Shown here piece by piece: positions 47,872-56,226 of a stretch of DNA of 64,000 nucleotides. Positions within the stretch are counted from its first letter, which is position 1; each line of letters begins with the position of its first letter. The position numbers and the translations under genes are program-made. This DNA comes from Alphaproteobacteria bacterium (GTDB lineage Bacteria > Pseudomonadota > Alphaproteobacteria > Caulobacterales > Maricaulaceae): positions 40,838 through 104,837 of the forward strand of contig JAJRSJ010000033.1 of the NCBI GenBank assembly GCA_024278855.1, given 5' to 3'. Under the pieces are notes generated by a model that saw only the letters and a list, made by a program, of their open reading frames with translations, was not told the DNA's origin and did not search any database.

Positions 47872-47946
47872 GCGGGCGTAGCTCAGTGGTAGAGCACAAC
47901 CTTGCCAAGGTTGGGGTCGTGAGTTCGAATCTCATCGCCCGCTCCA
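47872..47946 (+). tRNA. tRNA-Gly (anticodon GCC)
   Basis: The acceptor arms GCGGGCG and CGCCCGC pair; the D arm is GCTC/GAGC, the anticodon stem CAACC/GGTTG presents TTGCCAA with GCC, and the T arm GTGAG/CTCAT holds TTCGAAT. CCA is encoded (47944-47946). Accessory DNA begins just downstream, so this gene is a candidate integration site. Confidence 0.96.
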
Positions 47947-48557
47947 TTTTATTCAATAAATTCAATAACATACATCTGTGAAAGTGATGAGCATATTTTG
48001 CTGTTTTGGAATTGGAAACAATTTGGAAGCAGAATATAGCGTAGTTCAGGCATTTTATTTATCTGTGGATAATTTTAAGTATACACCAACTCAATTTAGG
48101 AAATAGCAAAAGAGACAGGAATCAAGATGATGCTTCATCCTAAAATAGGCATAAATCTATTGTCTGGCTTTAGTCTGCTTTGGCGGCAAAAGCGGACGCT
48201 ATCATGCTTTAGAATGAACGGCAGTTTTGCCTAACTGAAAACCGCTCCTGCTCCTCGACCAATCCCGTAAAATAATAACCACGTTAAATATTGAGTTATG
48301 CTTAGGAACATTAGAGTTTTGAATAGCCCTGAAGTTTGAAGCATGGCTAATGTCCGTCTTCATATAAAATGGCACAGACCTAAATCTGTGCCATAAGCGT
48401 TGACGTCAGACATATTGCTCACTTTTAACAAAAACAGGTTCGATAGCTTGAATGCTATGGCCAAACAAAACTATAAACGGTCAGCTCACAAATCCCATAT
48501 GTTGGTGACAGGCTGGTAAAATATAAAGATGGCGACACTGAAATACGCCTAAGCGCT

Positions 48558-48689
48558 ATGCATATGAGTTTTGATATGAGCATGATGTTTTTAGATAAAT
48601 CTTTGTCTGAAGCCCACAAAAAGGGCATCAAGCAACAAAGCAAAGAAAAGCAGGAAAAAGAAAATGCGGCGCTATTTGGTGGTAAGTAG
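48558..48689 (+). pseudogene. short ORF fragment, unknown
   Basis: 43 codons from ATG to TAG; the same frame is open upstream to about 48520 with no start. The C-terminal half is charged (KGIKQQSKEKQEKENAALFGG). No family recognised; probably the tail of a lost gene. Confidence 0.3.
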
Positions 48690-48785
48690 CTTCCCAATTT
48701 TTTTGGCACCCTGTTTGTATAAGTTCAGATAGATGTGAGACTTTTTAAGTTTGATTTATTTAAGCTGCTTCCGCCATGCCGGGTG

Positions 48786-48875
48786 GAGCGGGGTATAAAA
48801 CCTGTTACACTTTACCGCTATGTGGGGTCGGACGGGCAATTGCGGCGACATGGCCAGAAGGCATTGGCGGACTAA
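48786..48875 (+). pseudogene. C-terminal remnant of a serine recombinase (resolvase/invertase)
   Basis: The frame reads GIKPVTLYRYVGSDGQLR and ends HGQKALAD before TAA 48873-48875. TLYRYV-x-x-DG is the usual end of the resolvase helix-turn-helix domain. The catalytic domain is missing upstream, so only a relic remains. Confidence 0.6.
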
Positions 48876-49049
48876 ATTTAATTCACGCATAAACCAGAAA
48901 GTGATTTAAATTTGGGGCAATTGTTACTTTAATCAAGCTTGGTTTATTTTGATATATTTTAGGCCGTCTGCCTCATGTGGAAATTTACTAGGCAGGATGA
49001 GGTGGGTTGATAATTTATTACCGGTTGCACATTTGGCTGGTTTTGCGTA

Positions 49050-50438
49050 TTGATTAACCATGAGTTGAATTTTGCGGGTTTTGGTGGGCGTTTGAGTAAT
49101 AGAAGAAAAATAACGGCTGAATTTGAAATTGTAACGCCGATGTTTCTGGGCGGGGCAGACCATGAAGCCACGCGCATACGTGAAACCAGTATCAAAGGCG
49201 CACTGGCGTTTTGGTGGCGGGCGCTAAATTATGCGCGGTTTGTGAAGGAAGCGGCAAAACCGGATAGCGGAAAACCAAAAGAACGTCGTGGCAAATCTGC
49301 TTTAGCCTTGATGCAAATGGATGAACAAAAGCTGTTCGGCGGCCCAAAAGGGCAAGGCGTGTTTTTGTTGCGGGTGACTGAACAACCGAAAAACACCTTA
49401 AATATCGAACAAAGGATGGGCGCGGATGGAAATCATTGCACTGATGCGCTTCCACAGCAAAACCGCAACCAGGCTCTAGCGCAATGGGAAGCATGGGAGA
49501 AAAAGTTAGTTGGCCCTGGCGCACGATATTTTGGGTATGGGCTGATGGGTGCGGCAGCAAGAAAATCTGCATTATTGGACAGATCATGTTTGAAAGCCGA
49601 GCAGACTTTCTCCGTACAAATATTGTTCAGGCAATCAAATCAGGACGAGGTTGTTAACGAGATTGTCCCCGCATTAAAATTGTTCGGCCTGCTTGGAGGC
49701 CTTGGCTCACGGGTCAGGCGTGGTTGGGGGAGTGTTTCTCTCACGTCTTTGACGGCAAAGAGTATTGACGGGTTTGGAAAATGGCAAGCGATAAAAAGTG
49801 TAGAGGAGTACAGGCGGCGGTTGAATTCTGTAATTGGCACTCTACCAACAGAAAGCGGCACGGATTGGAGGCTTACGGCATTTGCCAAAGAGAGCCGTAT
49901 TTGGGTAAGTGATAAAGAGTGTTCAACCGGGCTTGAAAGTCTTGATCAGCTAGGGCGGGCATTGGTAAATTATAGGGCATGGGGACAAAACGGCTATGTC
50001 GGCGACCAGGTCGTGCAAAAACAATTTGAGGCCGATCATAACTGGTTTTATAATATAGATACCAAGGTTGACATACCTCACAGAGTGGCATTCGGACTCC
50101 CGCAAAATTATTTTAAATATGATCGAAATGGCAATCATTTGCGAGGGAGTGTAAACCAAGGCAAAGAAGGGCGGCGAGGTAGCCCGATGTTTTTCCATGT
50201 TAGCAAAATTGACAGTCGATATATCGGTGTAGTTTCACTATTTCCTACTTTATTCATTTCTGGAAATGTTCAAGCAAGGAACAGTGCGCGACAAACTTAT
50301 GATGATACATACAGCTTGACTGATAGCAATGGTTCGAAAAACACGACGGGATTAGAGGTTTTGCAAGGTTTTGTTGGACATGGAACCGGCACCTACAAAG
50401 CAAACCAGGTTTTGACGTTTGAAAAGGTCTATCCATGA
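49050..50438 (+). CDS. cmr1: type III-B CRISPR RAMP protein Cmr1
   Basis: The 462-residue RAMP protein begins with AEFEIVTPMFLGGADHEATRIRETSIKGALAFWWRAL across two segments, the Cmr1 signature (P-x-F-x-G, then SIKGALRFWWR-like), and has the glycine-rich RAMP loop LGLLGGLGSRVRRGWGSV. Cmr1 caps the crRNA 3' end of the complex and helps bind target RNA. The TTG at 49050 gives the longest form; TTG 49092, preceded by GGTGGG, is an alternative. It overlaps cmr2 by 4 bp. Confidence 0.9.
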   Translation: MINHELNFAGFGGRLSNRRKITAEFEIVTPMFLGGADHEATRIRETSIKGALAFWWRALNYARFVKEAAKPDSGKPKERRGKSALALMQMDEQKLFGGPKGQGVFLLRVTEQPKNTLNIEQRMGADGNHCTDALPQQNRNQALAQWEAWEKKLVGPGARYFGYGLMGAAARKSALLDRSCLKAEQTFSVQILFRQSNQDEVVNEIVPALKLFGLLGGLGSRVRRGWGSVSLTSLTAKSIDGFGKWQAIKSVEEYRRRLNSVIGTLPTESGTDWRLTAFAKESRIWVSDKECSTGLESLDQLGRALVNYRAWGQNGYVGDQVVQKQFEADHNWFYNIDTKVDIPHRVAFGLPQNYFKYDRNGNHLRGSVNQGKEGRRGSPMFFHVSKIDSRYIGVVSLFPTLFISGNVQARNSARQTYDDTYSLTDSNGSKNTTGLEVLQGFVGHGTGTYKANQVLTFEKVYP

Positions 50439-52435
50439 CCGCCCCACCCAAAGAAATCCTGCACTTTACTCTCGGGCCGGTGCAGGGGTTTATTGGGGAT
50501 GCTCGGCGGACGCGGGATTTTTGGGCTGGGTCGTTTTTGCTGTCTTGGCTTTCGGGGCATGCTATGGCGGCTTTAGATAAGGCAGGCGGTAAGATAGATT
50601 TTCCACAGGCCGTTGATGATGAATTGTTTAGGGCTATCAGGCATAAAGAAATTACAACCACTCCTTATATCGGCTCCTTACCCAACCGCTTCAAAGCGGA
50701 TGTTAGCGATGTTAAGGGCGACCCTGTAAAAATTTGCAAAAAGGCTATTTTGGACGCATGGGAAAAACTCGAATGTGCCGTTTGGAAGCAATTCATTGAA
50801 GGAGATATTGCAAGTAAAGGCAAAGGTGGTGCAAAGAAAACCAAAGACATCTGGGAGCGTCAAGTTGATAATTTCTGGGACATTAACTGGGTTGTTGGTG
50901 CGCCGGAGTTTGATAAAAAAGACCCCTCCAAGCCGATTGACGGTAAATGGCTCGACCAGCGCAAAAACTGGCGCACTCATTTGCAGGCAGACGAGCCGGG
51001 TGATTTATGCCGCCTGATGGGAAAATACCAAGAACTGTCCGGCTATCACCGTATTGGGGGAAAGGGCGAGCAAAAGACGTTTTGGGACGGGTTGGCTAGC
51101 AAGATCAGTGCCCTGAATTTACGCCCGGATGAGCGCTTGTGCGCCATTGCACTGATCAAGCGTTTGTTCCCGGTACTTGATAATATAGAGGAAATTATTG
51201 GCTGGAATCCGGGCGGCAACGGTATGGATATTATTCATTGGCCGTCGGTGAGCTATATCGCTACCGTGCCGTGGCTTAAGGGGGTTGAGGATACACTCGG
51301 CAATTCTGAACAAAGCAATTATTGGAAAAATGCCGATAAAAATGTTTCTGGTGATTTTATGGGCGAGTACCATACCAAATTGTTCGGGTTTGAAAAAAAC
51401 GGCCTGTTCAAACTGGATGGTCATTTACTGCACGAAGACGGTATTCGAGCCTGGAAAGCGGATGATTTGAACGGTGATGATGACGGGGAAAAGGCTGGTT
51501 CGCGCAAGGCTTTACTCGACGGCCTTAAAGACATTCAAGACAAAGTCGGCGATAAAGCCAGTGAGTTTTACGCCGTCCTGATTATGGATGGTGACCGGAT
51601 TGGTGCGAAAATTGGTGAGTTTGAGGAGACGGTTTCGACCGGGCTGGCAACATTCACCGGGGCGGTCAAAGACTATTTTGACCCCGGCACCAAGGACAAC
51701 CCTGGTAACCCCGCCAACGGTGTTTTGATTTATGCGGGCGGGGATGATGTACTGGCATTCGTGCCTGTGGATACGGCGATTGAAGCCGCAACATTCTTGC
51801 AAGAAAAATATATGAAAGCCTTTGAACAGGCTACAACGGAACATGGCGGATATATCAAGGATTTCACCATGTCGGGCGCACTTGTTTTTGCCCAATATAA
51901 AACCCCCTTGCGGGCGGTGTTGAAAAAAGCCCACCACTATCTTGACAATATCGCCAAGGACAAAAATGGCCGCGATTCACTCGCGATCGCCGTAATGAAG
52001 CCCGGCGGCATTGCCTATGACTGGGTGTCGGGTTGGGGCGTGCCAATAGGTGCGCTTGACGATATTGCCGAAAACAAGAAGCAGTATTCAAATAGCTTTT
52101 TCTACAATGTCCGCGCCCGCTATGCGCCCCTGTTTGAGGGTGATGACCCGGCGGCAGACCGCGAAACGCAGGCGGTGATTTCTGATGATCCAAAATTTAT
52201 GCGCTCCATCCTGACCGCCGAATACAAGAAGCAATTTCGCCAAAAAGAACTAAAAGGCATGACTGAGGATGAGATAGGGGTCGCGATTTCCAAACTAATG
52301 CTGATAGGGCGGCCAACAAATGGTGCCGGAGACAAGAGTCCAAACTATCATTTCGACGGCGCATTGGTGGCACGGTTTTTATCAGCCGAGAGGCGGTGGT
52401 CTTTGACGGATAAGCAGGGGGGCAATAATGACTGA
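50435..52435 (+). CDS. cmr2: Cas10/Cmr2 without HD domain, GGDD cyclase intact
   Basis: The 666-residue protein opens directly with FTLGPVQGFIGDARRTRDFW at residues 11-30, which in longer Cmr2 proteins follows an HD nuclease domain; no HD motif precedes it here. The cyclase palm is intact: IMDGDRIGAKIGEF near 383-396 and YAGGDDVLAF with GGDD at 435-438. Cas10 makes cyclic oligoadenylates when the complex binds target RNA. Absence of HD predicts loss of target-dependent single-stranded DNase activity while signalling stays. It overlaps cmr1 by 4 bp and cmr3 by 8 bp. Confidence 0.92.
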   Translation: MTAPPKEILHFTLGPVQGFIGDARRTRDFWAGSFLLSWLSGHAMAALDKAGGKIDFPQAVDDELFRAIRHKEITTTPYIGSLPNRFKADVSDVKGDPVKICKKAILDAWEKLECAVWKQFIEGDIASKGKGGAKKTKDIWERQVDNFWDINWVVGAPEFDKKDPSKPIDGKWLDQRKNWRTHLQADEPGDLCRLMGKYQELSGYHRIGGKGEQKTFWDGLASKISALNLRPDERLCAIALIKRLFPVLDNIEEIIGWNPGGNGMDIIHWPSVSYIATVPWLKGVEDTLGNSEQSNYWKNADKNVSGDFMGEYHTKLFGFEKNGLFKLDGHLLHEDGIRAWKADDLNGDDDGEKAGSRKALLDGLKDIQDKVGDKASEFYAVLIMDGDRIGAKIGEFEETVSTGLATFTGAVKDYFDPGTKDNPGNPANGVLIYAGGDDVLAFVPVDTAIEAATFLQEKYMKAFEQATTEHGGYIKDFTMSGALVFAQYKTPLRAVLKKAHHYLDNIAKDKNGRDSLAIAVMKPGGIAYDWVSGWGVPIGALDDIAENKKQYSNSFFYNVRARYAPLFEGDDPAADRETQAVISDDPKFMRSILTAEYKKQFRQKELKGMTEDEIGVAISKLMLIGRPTNGAGDKSPNYHFDGALVARFLSAERRWSLTDKQGGNND

Positions 52436-53492
52436 CCTGCACTTACACATAAATGCCGTAGACACATTGATGTTCAGGGATGGTCGCCCGTTTAACCAAA
52501 GCGATGCCGGTGCCAGCGAAGCGGTTAGTGTGTTTCCGCCCTACCCGCCGACACTGGTCGGAGCGGTGCGGGCGGCTTTGTGGCAAGGGCCGTTAAAGGG
52601 TGTCTGGTGTTCGCAAAAACTCGGCTCTGGCACAAACTGGCAGAGGGATGTCCTTGGGCCGCTAAATTTCGGCGCACCGATACTCCTGAAAGACGGCAAA
52701 CCGGTATTTCCCATGCCGCTACATATTTTGGAGGGTAAAGACGAAGATGGTGGCAAACATTTAACGCGCCTGCAACCAGGCCCTGAGCAAAATTGTGACC
52801 TTGGCAAGGTGCAATTACCTGTGCCTACAGATAACAGCCTGGAGGGCGTAAAACTCATTGATGACCGCTGGGTTAACTTGGCGGGGATGGAGAAAATTCT
52901 AAATGGCTGTGTGCCCGAGAACGGTGATTTGATTGAACGAAACAAATTATGGCGCACCGAGCCACGGGTTGGCATTGGTATAGATGTAGATAAAGCCAGG
53001 AAAACAACCCGCACTACAACCGACGGTAATCTGTATATGGCCAGCCATGTGCGTATGGCTGATAATGTGTCGCTTTATGTAAAACTTGGCGGTTGGAATG
53101 ATGGCTTTGTAAATGCTCTGCGCCCAATGGCGGGCGAGCACCGCATGGCGGAGATTACAACGGGTGAAACAGTTGAATTGCCGGAACAGCCAAAAGACCT
53201 TAAAGGCAATTATTGTGCTATTTTATTGTCCCCAATGGTTGTGGATGCCATACCCAAGGCGGGGGATAAAATTGACGACCTTCCCGGAAAATTGGTCAGC
53301 GCCTGTCTGGGCAAGCCGGTGGTGATTGGCGGCTGGGATTCTAATGCAAAACCACCCGGCCCAATCCCCTTGCGCAATTGTATTCCGGCTGGTTCGGTTT
53401 GGTTTATGGACGGCGGTGACGGTAATTACCCCGACGCTATTGGACTGGCAACCCAGTGGGGATTTGGACAGATAATGATCGGGAAATTTTAG
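52428..53492 (+). CDS. cmr3: type III-B CRISPR protein Cmr3 (Cas5 group)
   Basis: The 354-residue protein has the Cmr3 opening INAVDTLMFRDGRPFNQSD and the SVFPPYPPTLVGAVRAALW segment. Cmr3 is the Cas5-like subunit that holds the crRNA 5' tag next to Cas10. Near the C-terminus, GLATQWGFGQIMIGKF is the usual RAMP-type end. It overlaps cmr2 by 8 bp; cmr4 follows after 9 bp with an AGGAG site. Confidence 0.9.
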   Translation: MTDLHLHINAVDTLMFRDGRPFNQSDAGASEAVSVFPPYPPTLVGAVRAALWQGPLKGVWCSQKLGSGTNWQRDVLGPLNFGAPILLKDGKPVFPMPLHILEGKDEDGGKHLTRLQPGPEQNCDLGKVQLPVPTDNSLEGVKLIDDRWVNLAGMEKILNGCVPENGDLIERNKLWRTEPRVGIGIDVDKARKTTRTTTDGNLYMASHVRMADNVSLYVKLGGWNDGFVNALRPMAGEHRMAEITTGETVELPEQPKDLKGNYCAILLSPMVVDAIPKAGDKIDDLPGKLVSACLGKPVVIGGWDSNAKPPGPIPLRNCIPAGSVWFMDGGDGNYPDAIGLATQWGFGQIMIGKF

Positions 53493-53501
53493 GAGAGTTT
53501 T

Positions 53502-54350
53502 ATGAGTGCAATTATAACCATGATGGCCGAAACCCATATCCATTCCGGGGTCGGGCAATCCACGGGTGCGCTTAATTTGCCCGTAGCGCGTGAACGCACC
53601 ACCCATTATCCGTTTATACCCGGCTCCGGCGTAAAAGGCGCGTTTCGCGTGTGGGCGGAAGAACGGGCAACCGGTCTTGATATCGATAAATTATTTGGCA
53701 AGGAAGGCTCCGGCGATAAAGGTGGTGATGGCGGTGCAGGCGGTTTACTATGCTCAGATGCACGGCTTTTGCTCTTGCCAGTGCGTTGCCTCAGCGATGC
53801 TTATAAATGGGTGACATGCCCGGCGATTTTACAGCGGTTTGCACGAGATTGTAAGCGGGCGGGGCAAGCTTCAGAAATACCTGAGAGCATTTCTGTGCCC
53901 AAGGGACAATATTTGGGCAAAGATACGCAAGATGCCAATTTGGGACTAGAAGAGCGGGAGCTTACCAAAGCCGACAGCCAAATTGACGATAAAACCATAT
54001 CTGCACTTAAGGGCATATCCGGCATTGCCGAGAGCGACCTAAAAAACCGCCTCGTCATCCTGTCTAATAAAGATTTCACCTGGTTTGCTCGCTACGCTCT
54101 GCCAGTGATGGCGCGGAATGTTTTGGACGAAAACAAGATTAGCAAAAACCTCTGGTACGAGGAAACCCTAGCTCCTGATACCATTATGTATGTGTTGTTT
54201 GGGGAACGAAATAACGGTGCCGTTGCCAATATAACGACGGCTATCAAGGACGCAAAATATATCCAGATCGGCGGCAATGAAACCATTGGCCAGGGCTGGT
54301 TTGAGATGGCGCGGTATATGGCTCCAAACAGTGGAGGCGCAGATGGCTAA
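53502..54350 (+). CDS. cmr4: Cmr4 (Cas7 backbone) with catalytic Asp replaced by Asn
   Basis: The 282-residue Cas7-type protein has HIHSGVGQSTGALNLPVARE (12-31) and FIPGSGVKGAFRVWAEE. In P. furiosus Cmr4 the equivalent is GVVDQPIQRE, where Asp26 cuts target RNA at 6-nt steps. Here residue 25 is Asn (codon AAT, in GCG CTT AAT TTG CCC). The change should abolish or strongly reduce target-RNA cleavage. The rest of the fold looks normal, including a C-terminal GGNETIGQGWFEM. Assembly of the filament should be unaffected. Confidence 0.92.
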   Translation: MSAIITMMAETHIHSGVGQSTGALNLPVARERTTHYPFIPGSGVKGAFRVWAEERATGLDIDKLFGKEGSGDKGGDGGAGGLLCSDARLLLLPVRCLSDAYKWVTCPAILQRFARDCKRAGQASEIPESISVPKGQYLGKDTQDANLGLEERELTKADSQIDDKTISALKGISGIAESDLKNRLVILSNKDFTWFARYALPVMARNVLDENKISKNLWYEETLAPDTIMYVLFGERNNGAVANITTAIKDAKYIQIGGNETIGQGWFEMARYMAPNSGGADG

Positions 54351-54888
54351 ACGCAAAAAGAAGAAAAGCAAAAATATGAAAAAGGGAATTGACCCTCATG
54401 CCAAAAAACAAAAGCAGGCGCAAGCCGCGCAAACACAAGATGAGCAGCCAATAGATACGGCCGCGCCAATGACCGATGGTGAGCCTACAAAATCTTTAGC
54501 ACAATTACGGGCTAAACATGCGCTTGATGCAATTCAAAGCGATGACATGAAAGATTACGATAAATATGTCTCTTATGTCAGCGCGCTTCCCGCTACGATT
54601 ATTATATCGGGATTGGGGCAGGCTATGGCCATGCTGAAAGCGGGTAAGAAGCCAGGTCACGGCATTCTTTTTAATCACATGCAAGACTGGCTTTGTAGTG
54701 GCTGGAAACATGGTCCGTATTCGGGCGATATATTACCCGCCATAATGGCTGGCACCGAAGACGATTATATCCGCGCCCAGGCCGAAGCTATGGAATATCT
54801 TGAATGGCTCAAGAAATTCGCTGTCGCTTTTTTAAAGGACGGGGACAACGCAAGTTCAGGGGGGGATGATGAACCTACCTCTAGCTGA
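54343..54888 (+). CDS. cmr5: type III-B CRISPR small subunit Cmr5 with basic extension
   Basis: ATG 54343 overlaps the cmr4 stop and gives 181 residues. The Cmr5 core runs from about residue 60: AQLRAKHALDAIQ, YVSYVSALPATIIISGLGQAM and FNHMQDWLCSG. Before it lies about 50 residues starting MAKRKKKKSKNMKKG and then Gln/Ala-rich, not part of usual Cmr5 (about 120-150 residues). The basic tail could touch RNA; this is inference. Overlaps cmr6 by 23 bp. Confidence 0.87.
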   Translation: MAKRKKKKSKNMKKGIDPHAKKQKQAQAAQTQDEQPIDTAAPMTDGEPTKSLAQLRAKHALDAIQSDDMKDYDKYVSYVSALPATIIISGLGQAMAMLKAGKKPGHGILFNHMQDWLCSGWKHGPYSGDILPAIMAGTEDDYIRAQAEAMEYLEWLKKFAVAFLKDGDNASSGGDDEPTSS

Positions 54889-55936
54889 TAACAAGACCCA
54901 TAAGAAAGCCACTAAAGATGGCAATCAAGGCCTATATTTCAACAAGTTTTTTAACCAGTGGGATGATGGCTTTAGCAAGGTCAAAGCACCAATCCGAGAT
55001 TGTGATGGCGGTAAGACGGTTTGGTTGAAAGAATTTACCACGCAGGAAACCGCCAATGCGGAACATGAAGCTAAACGTATTAAAAACCTTGCGCTGGCTC
55101 TTGGCGGCACAGCGTGTGAGTACATCACCACTGGCCCTTTTATCACGGGCATGGGGTTATCGCATCCGGTTGAGAACGGGTTTTTATGGCACCATACTCT
55201 GGGTGTGCCCTACCTGCCTGGCTCCAGTATAAAAGGCATGATCCGGGCATGGGCGGCGGAATGGGAGGGCGCGGACACCAAAGATATTGGCCGCATATTC
55301 GGACGTAATGACAAAGCGGCGGGCGGCGCGGCGGCGGGTAATATCATTGTCTTTGATGCTCTGCCAACGGCGCCGGTTGAATTATATGTAGAGGTCATCA
55401 CGCCCCATACGGGTGATTGGCGGATTACCGACACGCCGCAAAACAGCCCGCCCGCCGACTGGGTTAGCCCCGTCCCGATTCCGTTCCTCGCTGTCAAACA
55501 GGGCGCTAAATTCCAATTTGCCCTCGCTGCCCGCAAGGGCGCAAGTAATAGTGACCTTAAGAAAGCCTATGAATATCTGGAACTGGCCCTGGAATGGATC
55601 GGCGCCGGCGCGAAAACGGCGGTTGGTTTTGGACGGTTTATGACAGAGAAAAAAATACAAAAGCAGGATGAACAGTATAAAAAAGAAAAAATTGCAACTG
55701 ACAAACAGGTTGCCGAAAAATTAGCAAAACAAGCCGCCATCCAAAAACAAAAAGAGGAAGAGCGCCAAGCTAATTGGACGCCTGTTGTTGGTGATGCTGT
55801 GAAATACCAATACGGCCAAGGGAAGCACATCATTTCAAAGTTAAAAAAAGATGGGGATTTCTGGGTAACGCGGGAAGATGGTACTGATGAAAATCTTTCA
55901 GGTACAGATGAATGCTTACTTTGGGCTGACGGATAA
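54866..55936 (+). CDS. cmr6: type III-B CRISPR protein Cmr6 with C-terminal extension
   Basis: The 356-residue protein has the Cmr6 core TGPFITGMGLSHPVENGFLW, LGVPYLPGSSIKGMIRAW and ALEWIGAGAKTAVGFGRF. After about residue 265 comes a charged helix rich in Lys/Gln/Glu (KIQKQDEQYKKEKIATDKQV) and then a small beta-type module (WTPVVGDAVKYQYGQGKHII...FWVTREDG) resembling an SH3/KOW-like fold. The extension is not part of standard Cmr6. The start is chosen for best overlap; csx16 follows after 2 bp. Confidence 0.87.
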   Translation: MMNLPLADNKTHKKATKDGNQGLYFNKFFNQWDDGFSKVKAPIRDCDGGKTVWLKEFTTQETANAEHEAKRIKNLALALGGTACEYITTGPFITGMGLSHPVENGFLWHHTLGVPYLPGSSIKGMIRAWAAEWEGADTKDIGRIFGRNDKAAGGAAAGNIIVFDALPTAPVELYVEVITPHTGDWRITDTPQNSPPADWVSPVPIPFLAVKQGAKFQFALAARKGASNSDLKKAYEYLELALEWIGAGAKTAVGFGRFMTEKKIQKQDEQYKKEKIATDKQVAEKLAKQAAIQKQKEEERQANWTPVVGDAVKYQYGQGKHIISKLKKDGDFWVTREDGTDENLSGTDECLLWADG

Positions 55937-55938
55937 CC

Positions 55939-56226
55939 ATGACCACATATTTCGTAACCAGACATAAGGGCGCGGTGGAGTGGTCGCGCGGGCGGGGGAT
56001 TGAGGCACAGCATATTACGCACCTAGACCCCAAAACCATAAAATCAGGCGACATAGTGCTCGGTACATTGCCAGTCCACATCGCCGCCCAAGTCTGCGCG
56101 CGCAGCGCAAAATACCTGCACCTGTCCCTAAAAACCCCGCCAAAAAGACGCGGCGAAGAACTGACAGCGGCGGATATGGACGCAATGGGCGCGGAACTGG
56201 TTGAATATGAAATTAGGAGAGTATGA
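55939..56226 (+). CDS. csx16: Csx16 family protein, candidate ring nuclease
   Basis: The 95-residue protein begins MTTYFVTRHKGAVEWSRGRG and continues HITHLDP, GDIVLGTLPVHIAAQVCAR and RGEELTAADMDAMG, the Csx16 (VVA1548-type) pattern. Csx16 occurs beside type III systems that use cyclic oligoadenylate and has been proposed to be a ring nuclease that degrades the messenger. It is encoded between cmr6 and the membrane SAVED-like gene, overlapping the latter by 4 bp, which suits a signal-plus-off-switch pair. Confidence 0.85.
   Translation: MTTYFVTRHKGAVEWSRGRGIEAQHITHLDPKTIKSGDIVLGTLPVHIAAQVCARSAKYLHLSLKTPPKRRGEELTAADMDAMGAELVEYEIRRV

Larger units (their letters stand above)
47947..49049. other. 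gene-poor relic zone between tRNA-Gly and the CRISPR locus
   Basis: About 1.1 kb with no intact gene. It holds a short plus-strand ORF fragment at 48558-48689 (MHMSFDMSMMFLDKSLSEAH, then a Lys/Gln/Glu-rich end) and the tail of a serine recombinase at 48786-48875. Composition is AT-rich. It reads as decayed mobile DNA. Confidence 0.6.

Noticed and set aside
47765..47971. Minus-strand ORF with MRFELTTPTLARLCSTTELRPL
   Set aside because: Antisense of the tRNA-Gly gene, a well-known false protein prediction.
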